A DNA stretch of 64,000 bases from Psychrobacter sp. APC 3426. Lineage in GTDB: Bacteria; Pseudomonadota; Gammaproteobacteria; Pseudomonadales; Moraxellaceae. The position numbers were made by a program, and so were the translations under genes. Where the stretch lies: the NCBI RefSeq assembly GCF_030408035.1, contig NZ_JASDCF010000004.1, positions 62,001-126,000 on the forward strand. Reading direction: 5' to 3'. The notes under the pieces were generated by a model. It had not been told where the DNA came from. It ran no database searches and saw only the letters and a list, made by a program, of their open reading frames with translations. Shown here piece after piece: positions 57,929 through 64,000 of this stretch; within the stretch, counting starts at the first letter, position 1; each line of letters opens with the position of its first letter.

Positions 57929-60900
57929 TTAGCTGTCGTTACTTGAATCATCAGACTCTAGCTTTTCAGCTTGCGTCGGCTTTTTATGATCCGTTTTGGG
58001 CTTACGACTGCGTGCCTTTGGCACTTTTGGCGTGGTTAAGTTAAACATACCAGTTTGCGGCAGTAGTTGCTCAGCCACATTCTCAATCATGTTTTTATAG
58101 CTAGCAATCGTAGTCTTGGACTTAGCTGCCTGACTGTCGTCTTTACCCGCATCTTTGGTAGATTGCGCTATAGATTCGTCTGCAGTGTTAGCGTCCTGAG
58201 TGTCGTCACTTACTACGCTAGCCTTATCAGAATCAGCATCCGCCTCTATCTTTTCAGCAGCACTGTCTGCGTCTGATAGCTCATTGCTTGCTTTGGACAG
58301 AGCTTGTTCCGTTTCTAGCAGCTGCTCACTATCAGTGCTGACATCATCTGCCTGCGCTTGGCTAGACAAAGCAGTTGCTGCTACATCATGAGCATCTACG
58401 TCCGTAGATTGTTCAGTCTCAGCTTCTGCCATATCAGCTTGCTTAGTTTCGCTCGGCTGTTTATCAGCAGGTACACTTAACACCGCTGGCTCCTGATAAT
58501 CCGGATGTTGGCCACGTGGATCGTTGCTAGCACGCTTACCAACAGCGCGTGGTTCAACGTCTGTTTTGCCTTGATCAGCAGCAAACTGACTAACGGCTTG
58601 GGTCATCGACTCAAAGCGCGCTAGGTACTCTGCCGCTAATGGCTGATAACCATAGTTGCTAAAGTCAAAGTCGCTGATATCCGCTTTAGCATCAGCAGTA
58701 GAGGTGACATTAGCCTTAACGTCAGCAGGTTTTGCTTGCTGCGCATGTGCTTCGATAGCAGCAATAAAGCAGCTAATGACGCCGTCATTTTTCAAACGAC
58801 TCTCTGCATCCGTCAATGCCTTACGCACAAAGTCACCAACCGTACCACGAATGGTCGGTGCGCTTGCTACTGCTTGCTCAGTTGCTTGAGGCTGTGCAGC
58901 AGGTTGCGCTTGCTGACTACGGACGACACGTGGGTCGTTACTGGCCTGACCAAACTTCTCAGCAGTCACGTAGCGTGTCGCAAACAATGCTTCATGCGTT
59001 AGCTCAAGTGCGGAATTGCTCTTTTTGCTGCCGCTATCATTGACACTGCCAGTTTCTACGCCATTGTTAATAGCCTGAGCGTTGTTAGCGTCTTTAGCAT
59101 TGGCGCTGTCCTTGCTGCTCTCATTGGTCGTATCGGCCTTATCAATTTCCTGAGACATTGATGAAGCTTGTTGAGCATTATCTGCCTCAGTAGCGACTGT
59201 CTTCGAACTGTCAGCCGTGCTATCCGTATCGCTATTGGCTGGTGGCTGCGTATCTACTGCAGTGTTTTTGCCATCAGTGTTACGGTCGGTTTTTGACGCG
59301 TTGTTTTGGCCCTTATCTTTAGTCGCATTAGGAGCATCTGCTTCAATCGCAACCTTATCAACTGCAACCCCGTTATGATGCTTGGATTGATTATCAGTGG
59401 TTTTTTCATGACTGGTTTTATTGTCACGAGCTTGATTATTACTACCTTTGTCATCAGCGCCTTTTTTATTGGCTGACTGTTGGGTAGTAGATTCATTGGC
59501 GGTGTCATCTTTACCACTGCTATTTTTAGCGTTGTCATTCTTGGTACTATCATTCTTGGCATTGCCATTGGCGACATGTTGCTTTTCGGCGGAATGATGT
59601 TTTGTCTGAGTAGACTTACTATTATCTAAAGACAAATGCACGACCTCTGGAGACTTAAGTTCAGCAGGTGCTTCGTTGACCTGTAGCATCACTTCGTTAG
59701 GGTCTTGGTTGCGGCGCGTGTTCGATGCATTTTTGCTAGCGCTATCGTTGTTGGCCGTCTGCTGATGGTTTTGCTTGATGTTATCAGCCGTTAAGGTTTC
59801 ACCGCGCTCTAACTTACCGCGTGACCCGCGTTGGCTGTGTGACTTACGCTTAGCGCGAGTTTGCTCATCTGCTGCACTGTTATCTTTGTTATCAGTGTCA
59901 GTGTGCTCGTTTGCGTTACGATTGCTGTTTTGAGCATTGCGATTGTTTGTGCGTCTGTGGTCTTGCTGACGTTTATTCTGATTATCATCAGTATTGCTAT
60001 CAGCTTGGCTCGAGGCGCTACTGTCGCTATTGCCACTCACGTCATTATTAGTCTCATCTGACGACTCTTTTCTCTGACGCGGCTTAGATGATCTTGACTT
60101 ACGTGGCTTACGTCTTCTTCTGTCTTCGTTATTGCTCTCATCACTGTCACTGTCACTGTCACTGTCTGAACTGCGACGTGCCTGTTGACGATTGGCATTG
60201 TTATCAGACGGTTTGCTGTCAGATTTTTGCTCGTTACTCTGCTGATTTGACGGTGCATCGTTTGAGGTAACGCTTGGTGCATTCGTTGACGCACTGTTTA
60301 GAGCGCTGCTATCAACTTGTCCAAACGAGCCTAAGCTTTGTGCACCAGTATTGACCAATGCCTCAATGGCTTCAGCGGCATCACGGCTGCTGACGCTAGG
60401 GGTCGTTGAAGCTTGCGGCGCTTGGGCAAACAGATTAGACAACCATGCGACGGCTTGTGGCTGTGCTGTCGTTGCAACGTTAGCAGGTGCTACTGGAGTA
60501 GTGGGCGCTGCTACTGCCACACTTTGGCTTTTAGTTGCTTGCGGTGCACGCGCAGATGAAACCGTCGTCGTGTTGGGTTTGTTATTACGATGGTCGTTAC
60601 TACGCTCAACCGTATTATTCTGAGACTGTGCAGGAGTGCTCGGCTGTGCATTCGCACGACCGTTTGGTTTATTTGCAGCAGTATTCTCTGATGACTTACT
60701 ATCAGATGATTTACTATCCGACGGCTGACGTGGTTGGCGAGTTGGTTGCTGCTCTGGGCGCTCTTTTTCAGCCGTTTGCCAATCAACGTTGTAGCCAAGG
60801 TCGCTATGCTCTTGTTGCTGAGTATCGGTAATACGCTCATAGCTTGAAGGTGCAAAACCATCACGGTTAAAGTGTAGCTTAAAGTTTGGTGACTCAAGGT

Positions 60901-62317
60901 GTGCGTGCGGCAAGATAGTGATACGGGTACCACTGTCTTGTTCTAGGTAGACCAAGGCATCACGCTTTTCATTCAATAAAAACGCCGCAATGTCAGTTGG
61001 GACTTCTGCCTGTACTTCACCTTGACGTTCTTTAAGAGCGATTTGCTCAATTTGACGCATAATAGACAGTGATAGCGAGCGCAGGTCACGAATCATGCCG
61101 TTGCCATGACAGCGCGGGCAGATATAACCGGTTGACTCTTCTAATGACGGACGCAAACGCTGACGACTCATTTCCATCAAACCAAACTTAGAGATATCAC
61201 CGAATTGTACGCGGGCACGGTCATATTTGGTGGCATCAACCAGGCGTTTTTCCACTTCTTTTTGATGCTTGTTGTCATTCATATCAATGAAGTCGATGAC
61301 AATCAAACCGCCCATATCACGTAGGCGTAGCTGACGGGCAATCTCATCAGCCGCTTCTAAGTTGGTGTGATAAGCGGTCTCAGCGACGTCTGAGCCTTTG
61401 GTTGACTTGGCTGAGTTGATATCGATAGAGACCAACGCTTCTGTTTGGTCAATAACGATTGAGCCACCTGAAGGCAAACGTACTTCACGCTGATACGCCG
61501 TTTCGATTTGTTTTTCGATATTAAAGCGTGAAAACATCGGCTCATAATCGGTGTATTTGCGGAGCTTTTCAGCTTGTTTTGGCATCACTGCATCGATAAA
61601 ACCTGCCGCTTCGATGTAAGCGTTTTCGTTATCGATCCAAATCTCAGCGATATCATCACGTAGATAATCACGCACAGCACGGGTGACGACGCCTGCTTCT
61701 TGATGCACCAAGCGCGGTGACGGATATTTTTGGTTCTGTTCTTGGATGGCTTGCCAGATATTGAGAAGGTGATTTAAATCGTGTTGTAAGTCTTCTTGCG
61801 TTTTACCAATACCAGCGGTACGAATGATGACGCTCATACCTTTTGGCAAATCAAGATTGCTCAGCATGCGTTTCATGTCTTCACGCAGTTTGCCTGAGAT
61901 TTGACGTGAGATACCGCCACCACGAGGGTTGTTTGGCATTAATACTAGATAGCGACCGGCTAATGACACATAAGTTGATAGAGCAGCGCCTTTATTGCCG
62001 CGCTCTTCTTTTTCAACTTGGACGATTAATTCGTCACCTTCTTTGATGAGTTTTTTGATGTTTTCATCACGTGGATTGCCGCTTAGATATTCAGCAGAGA
62101 TTTCACGAATCGGCAAAAACCCTTGACGCTGTGAGCCATATTCCACAAAAACGGCTTCTAGTGATGGCTCAACGCGAGTCACATGACCTTTATAGATGTT
62201 AGATTTTTTTTGTTCACGTGTACGATTTTCTAAGTCGAAATCGTACAGGTGATTGCCTTTACATAAGGCGACACGAATTTCTTCGTTTTGAGTAGCGTTG
62301 ATTAAAATGCGTTTCAT
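57929..62317 (-). CDS. rne: Ribonuclease E
   Basis: Endoribonuclease that starts mRNA decay and processes rRNA and tRNA, and scaffold of the degradosome. The catalytic half is complete: S1 domain (IYKGHVTRVEPSLEAVFVEYG), catalytic Asp299 (SIDINSAKS) and Asp342 (IVIDFIDMNDNK), and the zinc link Cys400-x-x-Cys403 (CPRCHGNG), all four residues off E. coli numbering. From about residue 520 to 1462 it is low-complexity: Asn/Ser/Asp/Gln/Thr/Ala-rich, with an Arg-rich patch after a run of SD repeats (RRRRKPRKSRSSKPRQRK). ASNDPR occurs twice near the C-terminus. At 1462 residues it is about 400 longer than E. coli RNase E. Confidence 0.96.
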   Translation of the reverse strand: MKRILINATQNEEIRVALCKGNHLYDFDLENRTREQKKSNIYKGHVTRVEPSLEAVFVEYGSQRQGFLPIREISAEYLSGNPRDENIKKLIKEGDELIVQVEKEERGNKGAALSTYVSLAGRYLVLMPNNPRGGGISRQISGKLREDMKRMLSNLDLPKGMSVIIRTAGIGKTQEDLQHDLNHLLNIWQAIQEQNQKYPSPRLVHQEAGVVTRAVRDYLRDDIAEIWIDNENAYIEAAGFIDAVMPKQAEKLRKYTDYEPMFSRFNIEKQIETAYQREVRLPSGGSIVIDQTEALVSIDINSAKSTKGSDVAETAYHTNLEAADEIARQLRLRDMGGLIVIDFIDMNDNKHQKEVEKRLVDATKYDRARVQFGDISKFGLMEMSRQRLRPSLEESTGYICPRCHGNGMIRDLRSLSLSIMRQIEQIALKERQGEVQAEVPTDIAAFLLNEKRDALVYLEQDSGTRITILPHAHLESPNFKLHFNRDGFAPSSYERITDTQQQEHSDLGYNVDWQTAEKERPEQQPTRQPRQPSDSKSSDSKSSENTAANKPNGRANAQPSTPAQSQNNTVERSNDHRNNKPNTTTVSSARAPQATKSQSVAVAAPTTPVAPANVATTAQPQAVAWLSNLFAQAPQASTTPSVSSRDAAEAIEALVNTGAQSLGSFGQVDSSALNSASTNAPSVTSNDAPSNQQSNEQKSDSKPSDNNANRQQARRSSDSDSDSDSDESNNEDRRRRKPRKSRSSKPRQRKESSDETNNDVSGNSDSSASSQADSNTDDNQNKRQQDHRRTNNRNAQNSNRNANEHTDTDNKDNSAADEQTRAKRKSHSQRGSRGKLERGETLTADNIKQNHQQTANNDSASKNASNTRRNQDPNEVMLQVNEAPAELKSPEVVHLSLDNSKSTQTKHHSAEKQHVANGNAKNDSTKNDNAKNSSGKDDTANESTTQQSANKKGADDKGSNNQARDNKTSHEKTTDNQSKHHNGVAVDKVAIEADAPNATKDKGQNNASKTDRNTDGKNTAVDTQPPANSDTDSTADSSKTVATEADNAQQASSMSQEIDKADTTNESSKDSANAKDANNAQAINNGVETGSVNDSGSKKSNSALELTHEALFATRYVTAEKFGQASNDPRVVRSQQAQPAAQPQATEQAVASAPTIRGTVGDFVRKALTDAESRLKNDGVISCFIAAIEAHAQQAKPADVKANVTSTADAKADISDFDFSNYGYQPLAAEYLARFESMTQAVSQFAADQGKTDVEPRAVGKRASNDPRGQHPDYQEPAVLSVPADKQPSETKQADMAEAETEQSTDVDAHDVAATALSSQAQADDVSTDSEQLLETEQALSKASNELSDADSAAEKIEADADSDKASVVSDDTQDANTADESIAQSTKDAGKDDSQAAKSKTTIASYKNMIENVAEQLLPQTGMFNLTTPKVPKARSRKPKTDHKKPTQAEKLESDDSSNDS

Positions 62318-63465
62318 ATTTATATCCTATGAGTACGCATAACAACGACGAGACGGGGCTTTAGGCGGTAGTGGCAAGTGTGGCTAATATTGCAATTAGC
62401 ATTTGTAGATGGTTATTAACGGCAGAACGTAAAGTATAAACTTGAGAAAGCGTATCGACTTTGTCGTTGCTTGTTTTTCACCTAAATAGTGCTAGCAGGG
62501 CTAACGCTGATATGAGTCAAATAGGATGTAAGGCTATGGCTCATGTATTACTGGTAGGCTTGCTCAAAATATCTCTGCATCAGCGTATTATCATTCCATC
62601 GTTGTCAGTAAATTCTATGGGTAGCTATGGCAGCACACTTTGTAAGAGTGGGCGACTGTCAGTTACGGGTCTAAAAATACTGATACTAAAGAAGTATCGT
62701 GCTGTTGCAATTAATCCATCAAAGTCTAGCAATAATGTTGCTGTGATAGAGACTGTTGTATAAAACAGTCGTATTCAGCATATCTCTAATCAGGTGAAGC
62801 AATTGGTCATGCTTTATTTATCGTTCTTTTGGGTATAACGTCAATAATATCTTGGGTGTTCTGTCAGGTATCACAGCTTTGGTCATCAGCGGGGCGTACT
62901 TGGCAAACAGAGTAAATGACCGGCTTATCGGCACGGTTTATGTCTATATCTTAATTGTCATCTGTTTGACCACCGATACTTAGGCGGCTATCGATATACT
63001 TCTCGATCCTAACGTAAAACAACCCATACTTGCTCAACTGCGCTCGCGTAAAGAACCATGATAAATACTTATCAAAAACAGTCGTGGTTATGCGGGTAGT
63101 GAGTCAGTGTTATGTTGTAATCGGTCAATAAATGGGCTTTTTGCCAAATTTATTCACTCGATGATATTTAGTGTCACTATTTATTTTATGGTATTGAATA
63201 ACATTCAGTACCGTTCTTTCTGTCAATTTATGGGGTATATCAATAAACGATAGCGGTAAAAGCTATCTTTACACAAATAATGCGCCCTAAAATCAGATGA
63301 AACGTACAATCTTGGCAGGGTAGGTAACGTCAGCCTCTTTACTAACCAGTAGTAAAAATGGCGATTTGCTATCTAGAACAATAACGATTATTGCTGCAGC
63401 CTCTGCTTAATTGGCGCTCAACATGCTAAACTATAGCAAATCTTTGTGTAAATACCTAACTAAAA
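62318..63465. other. Long gene-poor spacer upstream of rne and rluC
   Basis: About 1150 bp between the divergent rne and rluC. It must carry both promoters and probably a long rne 5' leader, which in other bacteria mediates autoregulation. A 100-codon TTG-started frame at 62461-62763 has no features and is not called. A broken membrane-protein-like frame lies at 62831-63061. Confidence 0.6.
62831..63061 (+). pseudogene. Possible decayed membrane-protein reading frame
   Basis: Translation from 62831 gives a coherent hydrophobic stretch (ILGVLSGITALVISGAYLANRVNDRLIGTVYVYILIVICLTT). An in-frame TAG follows at 62981, then 25 more codons to TGA (63059). A second frame just upstream (EAIGHALFIVLLG) would join it by a frameshift. 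This looks like an eroded gene rather than random spacer, but there is no start codon and no family was recognised. Confidence 0.35.
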
Positions 63466-64000
63466 ATGACAAACTCAAAAATGACCGACGACGCACCTAC
63501 CCATGAAGCCCCTGCTATTTTTAATAGCAAAACACGCCCACAAAGCGCTGACGACGAAATCAGTAACTTTGGTAAAGTGAATTATCTCGAAGTAACACGC
63601 CATCAGCATGATCAGCGTTTGGATAACTTTTTGCTCAACCGCCTAAAGGGCTTGCCAAAATCGCATATCTATAAAATGATTCGCTCTGATGAAGTCCGCG
63701 TCAATAACAAACGCTGTAAAGCGCATGACAGAGTACAGCGTGAAGACGTGGTGCGTATTGCCCCTGTCGAGTTGGCCACTCGTGAAAAGCCTATCATCAG
63801 CACCGAGTTTGCCAAAAGCTTGCTGGCGCGCGTGGTGTATGAAGATGAAGGCATGCTCGTGTTGAATAAGCCTTCTGGTATCGCCGTTCATGGTGGTAGT
63901 GGTTTGGATTTCGGTGTCATTGAAGCCATGCGTGAAGTCACTGGCAAAAAATACCTAGAGCTGATACATCGCATTGATAAAGACACCTCAGGTCTGTTGA
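63466..64000 (+). CDS. rluC: 23S rRNA pseudouridine synthase RluC, 5' part (runs off the window)
   Basis: Makes pseudouridines 955, 2504 and 2580 in 23S rRNA in E. coli. An S4-like RNA-binding domain (VTRHQHDQRLDNFLLNRLKGLPKSHIYKMIRSDEVRVNNKR) is followed by the RsuA/RluA catalytic domain. That domain includes VLNKPSGIAVHGG and the catalytic-Asp motif HRIDKDTSGLL, at the window's right edge. The start is the ATG at 63466, though the ATG at 63481 is also possible. About 178 codons are present of an expected 320-340. Its place next to rne is the usual arrangement in gammaproteobacteria. Confidence 0.92.
   Translation, partial: MTNSKMTDDAPTHEAPAIFNSKTRPQSADDEISNFGKVNYLEVTRHQHDQRLDNFLLNRLKGLPKSHIYKMIRSDEVRVNNKRCKAHDRVQREDVVRIAPVELATREKPIISTEFAKSLLARVVYEDEGMLVLNKPSGIAVHGGSGLDFGVIEAMREVTGKKYLELIHRIDKDTSGLL

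Noticed and set aside
58500..60750. Repetitive DNA in the rne tail considered as a tandem repeat array or CRISPR-like region
   Set aside because: The repeats are irregular codon-level low complexity (for example GACAGTGACAGT-type runs), without constant repeat-spacer units.
59254..60933. Several frames on both strands within the rne tail
   Set aside because: They mirror the repetitive Asn/Ser/Asp codons of the RNase E C-terminal region.
62461..62763. 100-codon plus-strand frame upstream of rluC
   Set aside because: TTG start, no ribosome site, Ser-rich random-looking sequence, and it lies in the expected rne leader/promoter region.

Overview
The window looks like chromosomal DNA from Psychrobacter or a close relative (Moraxellaceae, Gammaproteobacteria). 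This is inferred from the mix of genes: a WS/DGAT wax-ester synthase, type II secretion genes scattered singly, a Moraxella/Acinetobacter-style pilin locus with a TfpX/TfpZ accessory gene, a very long RNase E, and low-to-moderate GC with AT-rich spacers. No phage, plasmid origin, intact insertion sequence or CRISPR array was seen. The species call is recognition, not a search result.

Layout. 1-5.4 kb: carbonic anhydrase, glyoxalase I, an MscS channel, a lipoprotein cytochrome c', then ribA-hemF. 6-12 kb: dxs, suhB, a wax-ester synthase and thiG. 12.4-25 kb: gspE, an exported RidA-like protein, a hotdog/DUF4442 protein, a two-gene McrBC restriction system, a Pro-Arg-His tRNA cluster, an AraC regulator, an unrecognised gene, gspF and gspG. 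25-31 kb: a free-standing DsbD N-terminal domain followed by full-length dsbD, then pldA and comF. 31.4-42 kb: a type IV pilus block (fimT-pilV-pilW-pilX-pilY1 and two more minor pilins, translationally coupled in places), the major pilin pilA, tfpZ, a 57-residue membrane protein and a second pilin. 42-49 kb: fdxA, mutS, secA and a lipoprotein. 50-57.7 kb: two DUF2382 proteins (one with a PRC barrel), a thiolase, hom, dsbC and a DUF808 membrane protein. 57.9-64 kb: rne, a gene-poor gap with a decayed reading frame, and the start of rluC, which runs off the window.

Working together. The pilus block supplies the minor pilins, the PilY1 tip adhesin and two alternative pilins. GG-N10-GC sigma-54-type sites lie before pilA, the second pilin and possibly fimT, suggesting shared RpoN control. 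gspE, gspF and gspG are parts of one type II secretion machine that is not encoded as an operon here. dsbD feeds electrons to dsbC, and the extra DsbD N-terminal protein may widen that periplasmic relay. McrB and McrC form a modification-dependent restriction system.

The least expected content is in the spacers. There are four exact-length (138 bp) copies of a palindromic element with TATAGTCA/TGACTATA ends, a 108 bp relative-by-ends next to hemF, a 132 bp element with 24 bp terminal inverted repeats and an 8 bp target duplication before the dsbD pair, and a 105 bp element next to rne. All look like non-autonomous MITE-type elements; no transposase is present in the window.
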